Origin: an uncultured Bacilli bacterium
GTDB lineage: Bacteria > Bacillota_I > Bacilli_A > RF39 > UBA660
Length of the DNA: 38,817 nt
NCBI GenBank assembly: GCA_910588025.1
Contig: CAJUQG010000010.1
Coordinates: 1 to 38,817 of the forward strand
Reading direction: 5' to 3'
The notes beneath the pieces were generated by a model, which did no database searches, was not told where the DNA came from, and saw nothing but the letters and a program-made list of their open reading frames with translations. The position numbers were made by a program, and so were the translations under genes. This document shows positions 1 through 7,055 of the stretch, one piece after another. Every line of letters begins with the position of its first letter. The first letter of the stretch is position 1.

Positions 1-170
1 TATTTTTTATTGATATCTATTTTTCTCTTTTTGTATATTCCTGCTTTATACCTTGATATCGTTGAATGGTGGATTCCTAATATTTTTGCTACCTTTCTCA
101 TTGATAGTCCTTGTTTCAACAAAATATCAATTTCTACTTTCTTTTTTTCTGTTAATTGTTTATAATTCAT
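1..170 (-). CDS. IS30-family transposase, N-terminal part (cut by window edge)
   Basis: The 56 visible residues start MNYKQLTEKKKVEIDILLKQ and continue into a helix-turn-helix, KVAKILGIHHSTISRY. This is the N-terminal DNA-binding domain of IS30-type DDE transposases, which bind the element ends. The start ATG at 170-168 has AAGGAG 9 nt upstream (185-180). The catalytic DDE part lies beyond base 1. A TATAAT-like -10 sits near 200-205. The terminal inverted repeat is probably around 215-255, just behind the tRNA-Ser terminator, but without the other end I cannot define it. Whether the rest of the gene is intact is unknown. Confidence 0.8.
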   Translation of the reverse strand, partial: MNYKQLTEKKKVEIDILLKQGLSMRKVAKILGIHHSTISRYKAGIYKKRKIDINKK

Positions 171-214
171 TTATGAGCTCTCCTTGCTGGGTTGGGCTCT
201 TTTATTATATCAAA

Positions 215-245
215 AAACCACACCCTTGGTGGTGCGGTTCACTTT
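215..245. repeat. Imperfect inverted repeat, probable end region of the IS30-type element
   Basis: On the minus strand an AACCGCACC arm is followed by GGTGTGGTT and a T run, an imperfect stem just upstream of the transposase. It could be part of the insertion sequence end, or a terminator reading leftwards. The target duplication cannot be tested because the other end is outside the window. Confidence 0.35.
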
Positions 246-259
246 TCAATTTAGGAAAA

Positions 260-277
260 AAATCCCTTTTGGGATTT
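260..277 (-). terminator. Rho-independent terminator after tRNA-Ser
   Basis: The minus strand reads AAATCCC, loop AAAA, GGGATTT and then a T run, 11 bases past the tRNA-Ser CCA end. Confidence 0.75.
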
Positions 278-288
278 ATTTTTTTAAG

Positions 289-379
289 TGGCGGAGCAGA
301 GAGGATTTGAACCTCCGCGCCGGTTACCCGACCTAACGCCTTAGCAGGGCGCCCTCTTCGGCCTCTTGAGTACTGCTCC
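289..379 (-). tRNA. tRNA-Ser (anticodon GCT)
   Basis: Acceptor stem GGAGCAG pairs with CTGCTCC, discriminator G, CCA encoded. The anticodon stem CGCC/GGCG encloses the loop CTGCTAA, giving anticodon GCT for AGC/AGU serine codons. A long variable arm (GGTCGGGTAACCGGC region) confirms a class II tRNA. The T arm carries GGTTCAAATCC. Length is 91 nt. Confidence 0.96.
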
Positions 380-398
380 ATTTGCTTTGTTCTTTATC

Positions 399-427
399 AT
401 TTTACAATATTCTAGATTGTTAGTCAA
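399..427 (-). promoter_or_regulatory. Promoter of tRNA-Ser
   Basis: On the minus strand TTGACT (427-422), a 17-nt spacer and TAAAAT (404-399) form a sigma-A type promoter. Transcription would start about 12 nt before the tRNA 5' end. Confidence 0.75.
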
Positions 428-587
428 TGATAAAGCTTTTATTTTTTTATCGAAAAATGAAAATAGTATCATTCATTTCTTACTAAATACTATTTATTCT
501 TTATGTGTTTTTTCCGTAGAAAAGGAATTAAATGTCTATGTTATCTATTTTTATTTTTTCTTTTAAAGAAATTTTATTTTTATGATG

Positions 588-746
588 TCATAGTACCAAG
601 AGGACGACGCGAAAACTAACCGTAGTGTTCGCATGACCGTTCGTATTATCGAAAGCAAACACCCCAGCATCTGAGCCATGGTTGAAATTCGTACCACGAA
701 TGAACCAAGGATTGCCATGATTGACAAACCAAAAGTGTTTTTTCAT
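588..746 (-). CDS. Short C-type-lectin/FGE-like cassette 1 (52 aa), DGR variable-region-like
   Basis: This 52-residue frame begins MKKHFWFVNHGNPWFIRG and ends with SFRVVLLVL and TGA. The pattern PWFxRG...AGVFAF...SFRVVL is the C-terminal end of the formylglycine-generating-enzyme-like/C-type-lectin fold, the fold used by many diversity-generating retroelement target proteins. Normal family members are several hundred residues; here only the last about 45 residues exist. There is no clear Shine-Dalgarno site before the ATG, so translation is doubtful. The core 609-710 aligns codon for codon, without gaps, with cores at 2514-2615 and 2783-2884. It is a remnant, a silent cassette, or a tiny gene; I cannot tell which from sequence. 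Confidence 0.6.
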   Translation of the reverse strand: MKKHFWFVNHGNPWFIRGTNFNHGSDAGVFAFDNTNGHANTTVSFRVVLLVL

Positions 747-789
747 TTAATCCCTAAAATATTATTTTGTTCTTTTCATATAATTTAAT

Positions 790-1170
790 ATGACTAATTT
801 ATCGCAGGTTTTACAAGAATTAGAAACAGAAGATTTTATTTGGATCATCTATTCTTTTATTGTTATTGGAGCTATTATTTCTAATGTTTTAGAACGAGAT
901 TGGATTATTAAGCATCAAGAAAAATCTTATCGAAATTTTCATTTTATTAATACAACTATCTTTTTTGTCAGTTTTCTAATTTATCTCTATTTCGTATGGT
1001 TAAATTATAAACATTTAAAAGAAACAAAACATTATTCATCTATGAAAGAGCTTTTTTTGAATGAAGCTAATTTTGTAGCTGCTTGTCTTTTTCTAATTGG
1101 AGGCTTAATATATTTATTTACAGAACTTGCTAGTAATTCCATTACGACAGACCCTCAACAACTTATCTAA
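790..1170 (+). CDS. Small conserved-looking membrane protein (126 aa)
   Basis: No function is recognised. The protein has an N-terminal acidic amphipathic segment and hydrophobic segments at about residues 17-35, 52-72 and 94-112, so it should sit in the membrane with three helices. The motif TEDFIWIIYSF near the N terminus and the spacing of helices look like a family of small membrane proteins I associate with related gut Bacilli, but that is memory, not a search result. It is one of only two plus-strand coding traces here. No good Shine-Dalgarno is visible; a TATAAT-like hexamer lies only a few bases before the ATG. Its stop overlaps by 4 nt the stop of the convergent deacetylase gene. Confidence 0.65.
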   Translation: MTNLSQVLQELETEDFIWIIYSFIVIGAIISNVLERDWIIKHQEKSYRNFHFINTTIFFVSFLIYLYFVWLNYKHLKETKHYSSMKELFLNEANFVAACLFLIGGLIYLFTELASNSITTDPQQLI

Positions 1171-2348
1171 AAAGAACGATAAACCTTATGAACTTCTAGA
1201 GTTTGTCCTTTTATATTTGCTAACTCGCTAACGCTTACTACTTGAAAGCCTCTTACATACAGTTCAGGCAAAAGTTTTTCAACTGCTTCTATCGTCGTTT
1301 CGTATAAGTCATGCATGAGAATAATATCTCCATCTTTTACTTTATTGATTACACTGTCATAAATATGATTTGTATTACGATAACGCCAGTCTTCTGTATC
1401 TAAATTCCAATTAATAAAAGTGAGATTTAAATTCTGTTTCATTGTATCGTTTACATTTCCATAAGGAGGTCTTAACAATTTTAAGTCTTGACCGGTAATA
1501 CTTTTATAAATTAAGTTAGTACTCTTCTCTTCTTCTAATAGTTCTTCTTTTGTCAAACGTGTTAGATTTTTATGATTGTAAGAATGACTTCCTACTTCAT
1601 TTCCTGTTTTTAATACTTCTTTTATTACATTTGGAGCTGTAGCCATTCGATTACCTACCATAAAAAAAGTTGCATGCATTTTGTTTTGATGTAATAATTC
1701 CACTAATCTTAAAGTTTTGGAGCCATTTGGACCATCATCAAATGTTAATGCTACTGTCTTTTTAGTTGGGTCGAAAGTAAAACCATTTTCTCTTTCATAT
1801 TCTTCTTTTAAGTGAAATGGAAAATTTACATAATCCTTAATTTCATTATAGTCTATCATTAAAAAGAGTTCTTCTAGAGGTTTTGGATTTATTTCAAAAT
1901 CATAAAAATACATTATTAATTCTGTATCTTTCAAAATATAAGTGATATTTCCATTGCCATAATTTAAACTGTCGGCAATAAATTTGGGATATTTCAATTC
2001 TATTAATTCATGTACCTTGTTTTTAAAGTTTTGTTGTTCCTCAGATTTTATAATATCTTCTATATTTAATAAATTTCCATCCTTTACATTTATGAAATAA
2101 GATTTATAAGTTCCATTGTCATTTTTTAAAATGGCTTGTGTAAATTGAGACGAAATCATTTTATGCTCAACTAAAACATAATTCGCTTCTTGAGTTAAAA
2201 TGTTAGTCAATGTTTCATCAGCAAGTTTTGAATCCCATACATCTTTCTGTTTATTATTTAAATTTATTTTAAAGATCAGAAGAGTTAAAAAAATACAAAA
2301 AATACCAGAAAAGATTAAAATGATTTTAATGTTTCTTTTTTTCTTCAT
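1167..2348 (-). CDS. Membrane-anchored polysaccharide deacetylase, PdaC-like
   Basis: The 393-residue protein has a signal anchor (residues 7-27), an extracellular N-terminal region of about 150 residues resembling the DUF4163/DUF3298 region of PdaC-type enzymes, and a NodB-type deacetylase domain (about 195-390). All NodB motifs are present: TFDDGP (202-207), HSYNH metal ligands (255-259), RPPYG (293-297), DTEDW (317-321) and LMHD (344-347). The family is metal-dependent and removes N-acetyl groups from peptidoglycan or other surface glycans outside the membrane, often giving lysozyme resistance. The substrate is inferred only. The start has AGGTGAG upstream. It appears to be transcribed alone. 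Confidence 0.9.
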   Translation of the reverse strand: MKKKRNIKIILIFSGIFCIFLTLLIFKINLNNKQKDVWDSKLADETLTNILTQEANYVLVEHKMISSQFTQAILKNDNGTYKSYFINVKDGNLLNIEDIIKSEEQQNFKNKVHELIELKYPKFIADSLNYGNGNITYILKDTELIMYFYDFEINPKPLEELFLMIDYNEIKDYVNFPFHLKEEYERENGFTFDPTKKTVALTFDDGPNGSKTLRLVELLHQNKMHATFFMVGNRMATAPNVIKEVLKTGNEVGSHSYNHKNLTRLTKEELLEEEKSTNLIYKSITGQDLKLLRPPYGNVNDTMKQNLNLTFINWNLDTEDWRYRNTNHIYDSVINKVKDGDIILMHDLYETTIEAVEKLLPELYVRGFQVVSVSELANIKGQTLEVHKVYRSF

Positions 2349-2392
2349 AGACTCACCTATTATTTAGTATATCAAATTTTAAATCAAAAATG

Positions 2393-2425
2393 AAAAGAAG
2401 CATTTTTTTATTTTCTGCTTCTTTT
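2393..2425 (-). terminator. Hairpin with T-rich flank downstream of cassette 2
   Basis: AAAAGAAGCA and TGCTTCTTTT arms are separated by a 13-nt AT-rich loop and followed on the minus strand by a T-rich stretch. It separates cassette 2 from the deacetylase gene. The arms could also act on the plus strand. Confidence 0.5.
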
Positions 2426-2462
2426 TCCAATATCTATTTTTTTCAAAAAACAAGGTTTCAAT

Positions 2463-2666
2463 CTATATTCTACGTTTTTTCTCATGAAACAATCTTAGAA
2501 TATAGTAAATATCGCGAAAACTAACACTTTCGATATTGATACCACTACCATAATCAAAAGCAAATACAGAAGCATTATTGCCCACCAAATAGCCACCATC
2601 ACGACGAAACCAAGGAACCCAATTGGCGACAAACCAAGTAGGATTTATAAAAAGGGAATGATTCAT
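2463..2666 (-). CDS. Short C-type-lectin/FGE-like cassette 2 (67 aa)
   Basis: The 67-residue frame starts MNHSLFINPTWFVANWVPWF and contains RRDGGYLVGNNASVFAF and VSFR. It carries the same core as cassette 1, and the shared WFV-x4-PWF segment shows that homology extends seven codons further upstream. After SFR the two diverge completely: here the tail is DIYYILRLFHEKKRRI, which looks like a read-through into unrelated sequence. The usual RGG is changed to RRDGG. No strong Shine-Dalgarno is visible. It may be a silent cassette or decayed gene end. Confidence 0.55.
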   Translation of the reverse strand: MNHSLFINPTWFVANWVPWFRRDGGYLVGNNASVFAFDYGSGINIESVSFRDIYYILRLFHEKKRRI

Positions 2667-2758
2667 AAATTTACTAAATTCGCTTTTTTATTTATGTATT
2701 TATCCAGAGGAAGGGAACTTATTTTCTATGAAGTTTTTTAGTTGTCGTTCACTTATTT

Positions 2759-2884
2759 TTAACTATTATTCATAGTAAACATGCGAAAACTACCCTGACT
2801 ATACGCTTTACCATGAGCTATATTTGTAGCAAACACCGAAGCACCCGCCCCAACATGAAAGTCATGATCACGAACGAACCAAGG
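2759..2884 (-). pseudogene. C-type-lectin/FGE-like cassette 3, no start codon
   Basis: The frame reads PWFVRDHDFHVGAGASVFAT, then continues to GSFRMFTMNNS and TAA. The core 2783-2884 is again exactly 34 codons. Upstream of the core the sequence (IIWDLLLKLSDFVL) is unrelated to cassettes 1 and 2, and no in-frame ATG is present, so the 5' junction of homology falls at the PWF codons. The cassette begins about 45 bases past the terminator of tRNA-Gln. It looks like a non-coding or donor copy. Confidence 0.5.
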
Positions 2885-2928
2885 TAAAACAAAATCAGAT
2901 AATTTTAATAATAAGTCCCATATTATAA

Positions 2929-2949
2929 AATACTCCTAAAAGGAGTATT
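2929..2949 (-). terminator. Terminator after tRNA-Gln
   Basis: AATACTCC and GGAGTATT form a perfect 8-bp stem with a 5-nt loop. T-rich tracts lie on both sides, so it can work in either direction. Confidence 0.7.
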
Positions 2950-2959
2950 ATCTTTTTTT

Positions 2960-3035
2960 TGGCTGCCCTGATTGGATTCGAACCAATGAAATAACGGAGT
3001 CAGAGTCCGCTGCCTTACCGCTTGGCCACAGGGCA
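2960..3035 (-). tRNA. tRNA-Gln (anticodon CTG)
   Basis: Acceptor TGCCCTG pairs with CAGGGCA; CCA is encoded. The D arm GCCAAGCGGTAAGGC is typical of tRNA-Gln. The loop CTCTGAC, between GCGGA and TCCGT, gives anticodon CTG, reading CAG. In such an AT-rich genome the TTG species is expected to be the main tRNA-Gln, so this is probably the secondary isoacceptor. Confidence 0.93.
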
Positions 3036-3047
3036 ATCATCACTATG

Positions 3048-3077
3048 ATTATAACACAAAGTGATGAAATCATGCAA
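3048..3077 (-). promoter_or_regulatory. Promoter of tRNA-Gln
   Basis: On the minus strand TTGCAT (3077-3072), an 18-nt spacer and a perfect TATAAT (3053-3048) precede the tRNA by a dozen bases. Confidence 0.75.
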
Positions 3078-3081
3078 TTAT

Positions 3082-3477
3082 TTATATATTATTGCTTAGT
3101 ATTTGATTAAATACTTTTTTTAAATTTTCTTTTTTATCATGATTCATACCAATAAAATTAATATGTAATTGGTAGCCACTATCTAAACTAAATAGCAATT
3201 CTACCTTTCCTGGCATGTAATTGATTGCTCCTGTTGAAATAGATTTATATGGAACAATATGGATTTTTTTATAATATGCTGCTAATGGATCTCTGTCAAA
3301 TAAAACCATTTTTTTATTAGTAAAAAGGATATAATCTTTACTATTTTTATATGCTAATAAAGTATTTTCTGTTTGTGTAAGATATTCTATTGTATATTCT
3401 GGAAGTAAAGAACTATCCAAAACTTCGGTTTTAAAATCGAAATATTTTGTTAGTTCTTTAAATTTCATGTATGCCAT
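3082..3477 (-). CDS. PH-like domain protein (131 aa)
   Basis: A single soluble domain with alternating beta-strands, including DYILFTNKKMVLFDRD and VPYKSISTGAI, fits bacterial PH-like (bPH, YvbH/DUF families) proteins. These are small beta-barrel domains of mostly unknown function. No membrane segment or catalytic motif is visible. The start has GAGG 8 nt upstream. It lies 16 nt after the secreted-protein gene, so the two may be cotranscribed. The exact family is an inference from the strand pattern. Confidence 0.6.
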   Translation of the reverse strand: MAYMKFKELTKYFDFKTEVLDSSLLPEYTIEYLTQTENTLLAYKNSKDYILFTNKKMVLFDRDPLAAYYKKIHIVPYKSISTGAINYMPGKVELLFSLDSGYQLHINFIGMNHDKKENLKKVFNQILSNNI

Positions 3478-3493
3478 TTTTTTAACCTCTTTA

Positions 3494-5620
3494 CTACTTT
3501 ATCTTAAATCTAATTGTAGTTTTATTTCCTGCTGCATCAATCGTTTCAATAATATAGTTACCTGGTTCAGTGATTTCTAAGGTATATCGTTGATTTGGTT
3601 TGATTGGATTATATTCTTTGTATACATTTAATACATTTCCATCTTCATCAACATTTTGAATTATTTTTAAAGATGCATCTAGGATTTGTAATGTCACTTT
3701 TTCATATTCTTTTACTTCGGTGTTATTTGGATCAATGTGTTCTTTTACTGTACCATTTATACCTTCTGATTCAACCTCTGGTGCACTTCCGTCATAAGCC
3801 ATTTTAGCAGATGAGATAATATTATCATTTTTGTCGTAAACAGTAATTGTATAAGTTCCTACACTTGGTATTTCATAAGTATTGGTATCTACTTTTGTTG
3901 GAACTTTCTGGAATGCTTTTTGAATAGTCATATAAGCAAAGTCTGGATCTTTAATAGTTATCACTTTGGTATTAAAGTAACCTCCCGGAATTAATTCAAG
4001 TCCTGGTTCAACAATTACATATACTCTTTTATGTTCTTCCACGTTAATATCATCATTTGTAAGTTCTATTCCACTATTTCCTGCTTCATCCGCATAATCT
4101 TTTATTTTAATATCTATAAAATCTTCTTTGGTATCTTGAGATACTTGATAATTTGCCACATACTTGTAAGTATTTTCTACAGAGTTTTCTTCTAACATTG
4201 CTTCCACATCATGTCCACTTACTGAAACAGTAGGAAGTTTTGCTAAAGGTTCATCAAAGATGACATAAACTTGAATTGTATCATTTAAATTTGCAATATC
4301 TAAGCGTTCTGTGGTATTTAATCTAGATTGATTTAAGATGCCTAATTTTTGATAACTTGGGGCAATTTTATCGATATTAGATACTTGAGCAACACAATGC
4401 CCAATATTACCTGCTAAATCTTGAAATTCAAAGATGAATTCACCATTTTCGGTAAAAGTATAGTTTTCTTTTCCTTCATTATTGATAATAATAATTTTTT
4501 CACTAGCATTTTTTAAGGTTGCGATAATTTCTTGATTTGTTTTAGTAGTTAAGTCTTTATTATATTCAATTTCAGCAGTTGGTATCTCAGTATCAATGGT
4601 AAAAATTAATCTGGATTCATTAAATGATTGGTCGATTGCTGTAATTACATACGTTTGATTTACTTTGTTTTCTGTCATAGAATTTAAAGCTTCTAAAGTA
4701 ATTACATTATTGTTTAATTTAATGATAGCATTTTCGTCATCGATTGATATCGTAACAGATTGATTCGTAAATGTATCATTTGTAATACCTGAAATGATTG
4801 GAGCTTCATTATCACTTAATATTTGAGTAATTTTTTCAATTTTTTGAATCAAATTATCTTTAGCAAAGCTATTTGGTAAGGAACTTATTTGTGTCTTTAA
4901 TTCATCAACATTGTCAAGGTCTTTTACTTTATTTAACTCTTCTTTATTGGTTGCTTTTTGAATGGCTTGTTCTAATAAAGCGACTCTTTCTGTTAAGTTC
5001 TTTTCTGTTTTGATGATTTCTAGACGATTTGCTAAATTTTTCTTTTCTTCACTATCTTTTAGTGTTGCTAATAACTCTTCCGCCTTTTTTATGTCGTTTT
5101 CATCCAATGTTTTTTCGGCTTGCTTAATTGCTTCAAGTACTTTTTCGTAATTATCAGAGTCATCTGGATTTACTGGAGGTTTATCGGTATCTTCTCCTGG
5201 CTCACCTGGATTTACTGGAGGTTTATCGGTATTTTCTCCTGACTCATCTGGATTCACTGGAGGTTTTTGAGTATTACCAGAATTGTTTCCTTGATTATTG
5301 TTGTTAGACCCATTTCCAGAATTTCCTCCATTGTAAATTGGAATTTTTACATTTGTTGATTCGTCAGGATTAGATGAAACTGATTCATCTGGTAGTAATG
5401 TTCCCGAATTGTTTTCATCTGGATCATCAACTGGTTCTTTAATACTAGGATTGTCATTTTCCGTCTTATCTTTTTCATTATTCGTATTATTTTTATTATT
5501 GTTTGTTTTGTTATTTCCTTCTTCTATTTTTTGTTCTGGTGTTCCCGCAAACACAAAGGAACCCGTTCCTATAAGAAGTAATAGCACAATGGCTATAATT
5601 AAACTATTCTTTTTATTCAT
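3494..5620 (-). CDS. Large secreted surface protein with Pro-rich repeats and Ig-like domains
   Basis: About 708 residues. A signal peptide (hydrophobic core IIAIVLLLLIG, likely cut after VFA) leads to an Asn/Asp/Pro-rich linker with three 14-residue KPPVNP repeats, then a Lys/Glu-rich helical region (EKVLEAIKQAEKTLDENDI onward). The C-terminal half has Ig-like/cadherin-like modules, each with a DxAGN signature (QDLAGNIG, DYADEAGNSG, IDAAGNKT). No LPXTG motif or C-terminal anchor is seen, so it should be released or loosely attached. I place the start at the second ATG (5620): AGGTAGG lies 8 nt before it, but only 2 nt before the first ATG at 5626. Role is probably adhesion or matrix; unproven. 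Confidence 0.75.
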   Translation of the reverse strand: MNKKNSLIIAIVLLLLIGTGSFVFAGTPEQKIEEGNNKTNNNKNNTNNEKDKTENDNPSIKEPVDDPDENNSGTLLPDESVSSNPDESTNVKIPIYNGGNSGNGSNNNNQGNNSGNTQKPPVNPDESGENTDKPPVNPGEPGEDTDKPPVNPDDSDNYEKVLEAIKQAEKTLDENDIKKAEELLATLKDSEEKKNLANRLEIIKTEKNLTERVALLEQAIQKATNKEELNKVKDLDNVDELKTQISSLPNSFAKDNLIQKIEKITQILSDNEAPIISGITNDTFTNQSVTISIDDENAIIKLNNNVITLEALNSMTENKVNQTYVITAIDQSFNESRLIFTIDTEIPTAEIEYNKDLTTKTNQEIIATLKNASEKIIIINNEGKENYTFTENGEFIFEFQDLAGNIGHCVAQVSNIDKIAPSYQKLGILNQSRLNTTERLDIANLNDTIQVYVIFDEPLAKLPTVSVSGHDVEAMLEENSVENTYKYVANYQVSQDTKEDFIDIKIKDYADEAGNSGIELTNDDINVEEHKRVYVIVEPGLELIPGGYFNTKVITIKDPDFAYMTIQKAFQKVPTKVDTNTYEIPSVGTYTITVYDKNDNIISSAKMAYDGSAPEVESEGINGTVKEHIDPNNTEVKEYEKVTLQILDASLKIIQNVDEDGNVLNVYKEYNPIKPNQRYTLEITEPGNYIIETIDAAGNKTTIRFKIK
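5141..5266 (-). repeat. Three tandem 42-bp coding repeats (KPPVNP units)
   Basis: Three 14-codon units begin KPPVNPDESGENTD, KPPVNPGEPGEDTD and KPPVNPDDS. They lie in the Pro-rich linker of the secreted protein. The first two are nearly identical at DNA level, so unit number could vary by slippage or recombination. Confidence 0.85.
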
Positions 5621-5644
5621 TATCATAACCTACCTATCTTAATC

Positions 5645-5674
5645 ATTATACGAGTAAGTTCTAATATGTGTCAA
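5645..5674 (-). promoter_or_regulatory. Promoter of the secreted surface protein gene
   Basis: TTGACA (5674-5669), an 18-nt spacer and TATAAT (5650-5645) are perfect sigma-A hexamers about 25 nt before the proposed start. A second TTGACA lies 18 nt further upstream. Confidence 0.8.
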
Positions 5675-5720
5675 TATCAAAAAAGTGTCAATCTACAAAA
5701 ACATACTTGACAGCGCAAAA

Positions 5721-5748
5721 AAACTTACATTTCATTTTATGTAAGTTT
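5721..5748 (-). terminator. Terminator after signal peptidase gene
   Basis: AAACTTACAT and ATGTAAGTTT form a perfect 10-bp stem with an 8-nt loop, followed on the minus strand by TTTTTTT. It ends the lepB/TasA-like unit. Confidence 0.85.
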
Positions 5749-5762
5749 TAGATGTTTCATTA

Positions 5763-6290
5763 TTAAAAGAATTTAAATGTATTTAAAGGCCAGAAGCGAA
5801 ACGATATTTTACCAATGATATCTTCTTTTTTGACTAAACCTATTTCTCTACTATCTAAAGAATTTTCTCGATTATCTCCTAAAACAAAATACATATCCTC
5901 TGGTATTTTTGTAACTCCTATATCGGTTAAAGAAAAGTCATCATATTCTAATTCTTTCTTTAAGTATTCTTCATTTAATTTTTCTCCATTAATCAAAACT
6001 TGATTATTTTTTATTTCAACCATTTCACCAGGTAAGCCAATGACTCTTTTGATTAAATATTTTGTATCAGCATATTTTAAAGAGATAATTTCACCACGAT
6101 TTATTTTACCTATACGATATTTTAATTTATTTATTATCATAATTTCTTCATCTTTTAAAGTTGGATACATAGAATTTCCTACTACTTTGGTAATGGAAAA
6201 AACATATTGTATTAGTAATAATATAACAACAAGTAAAAGTATTACTTTACTTGTATCTTTCAGGAATTCTTTGATATCTCGCCAATCCAT
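5763..6290 (-). CDS. lepB: Type I signal peptidase (first paralogue)
   Basis: The 175-residue enzyme cleaves signal peptides at the outer face of the membrane. One N-terminal membrane anchor (about 14-32) precedes the catalytic serine in GNSMYP (Ser40) and the general-base lysine in LIKRVIGLPG (Lys81). The GDNRENSLDSR box follows at about 138-148. All are typical of short Gram-positive S26 peptidases with a Ser-Lys dyad. It lies 22 nt behind the TasA-like gene and just upstream of the large secreted protein, so those two are likely substrates. It is not of the SipW/ER type, which has His instead of Lys. A second paralogue is at 27871-28353. Confidence 0.93.
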   Translation of the reverse strand: MDWRDIKEFLKDTSKVILLLVVILLLIQYVFSITKVVGNSMYPTLKDEEIMIINKLKYRIGKINRGEIISLKYADTKYLIKRVIGLPGEMVEIKNNQVLINGEKLNEEYLKKELEYDDFSLTDIGVTKIPEDMYFVLGDNRENSLDSREIGLVKKEDIIGKISFRFWPLNTFKFF

Positions 6291-6312
6291 TTTTTATTCT
6301 CCATTCAGGGCT

Positions 6313-6918
6313 TTAATTTGTTTTTTGTTCTGCACTAATTTTTACGATAAGTTTTACGTGTGGTTGATTTTTGTAATTTGGATCTTTTGGGTCAAGAACA
6401 ACTTGATTAATTAGTTTGGAATCTTCTTCATCACTATCAATTGCTGGCCATTCCCAACGAATTGTATATTCCATATCTGTTTCTGTTCCAGGTTCATAAG
6501 TTTCAATCGGAAATAAGTTCATTGCAATATCGTTCATTAATTCATCTAAGTTATCGTATGGATATTCATCTATTCCATCTACCAAGTAGTATTTTAAGCG
6601 ACCAATCGTATCTTCTGTTTCAACATCAAAATTAAGACGATAGCTTGTTTCAGCAGTTCCTGCAATTTTAAAGGTATAAGTTCCAGAAGTTCCTGGAGCA
6701 ATAATTTTTGCCCCATTTAATGATTCTACACCATTTAAACTATATGAATCTTTAAATAAATCGACGACCTGAGTTGTGTTTATATCCCATGTTGCAACTC
6801 TTGTTTTGTCTGTTAAGTCAATGCTTGACTTATATTTTGCATAAGTTCCTCTTATAGAAAACGATGTTATGATAACTCCTATTACAATTAACAATGCGAT
6901 AAGACGTTTTTGATTCAT
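6313..6918 (-). CDS. TasA/camelysin-like secreted protein
   Basis: The 201-residue protein starts with a signal peptide (hydrophobic core ALLIVIGVIITSF) ending at GTYAKYKSS, and continues with TRVATWDI. A signal peptide ending near AKY followed by a region of this type is the hallmark of the TasA/CalY (SipW-dependent) family, whose Bacillus members form extracellular matrix fibres or act as surface proteases. The remainder is beta-rich with no catalytic motif that I can name. GGGGG precedes the ATG by 8 nt. It forms a two-gene unit with lepB. Function as a fibre subunit is inferred. Confidence 0.7.
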   Translation of the reverse strand: MNQKRLIALLIVIGVIITSFSIRGTYAKYKSSIDLTDKTRVATWDINTTQVVDLFKDSYSLNGVESLNGAKIIAPGTSGTYTFKIAGTAETSYRLNFDVETEDTIGRLKYYLVDGIDEYPYDNLDELMNDIAMNLFPIETYEPGTETDMEYTIRWEWPAIDSDEEDSKLINQVVLDPKDPNYKNQPHVKLIVKISAEQKTN

Positions 6919-7055
6919 TATAAAATCCCCCTTGTCGTTTTGGGTATTATATTAGCATATTTTGTTAATTTTGCCAATCTTTTCTTAAGGATTTTATCAT
7001 AAAATTTGCATTTTGTACATATTTTAATGAAAATGAGACCTTCTAGTATTAATTA

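Noticed and set aside
53..566. Plus-strand open frames of 85 and 66 codons at the left edge
   Set aside because: They run antisense over the transposase start, tRNA-Ser and its promoter; protein composition is Phe/Leu/Ile-rich as expected from AT-rich antisense DNA.
772..790. Leaderless transcript for the 126-aa membrane protein
   Set aside because: A TATAAT-like hexamer lies right before the ATG, but no -35 is seen at the proper distance and AT-rich DNA gives such hexamers by chance.
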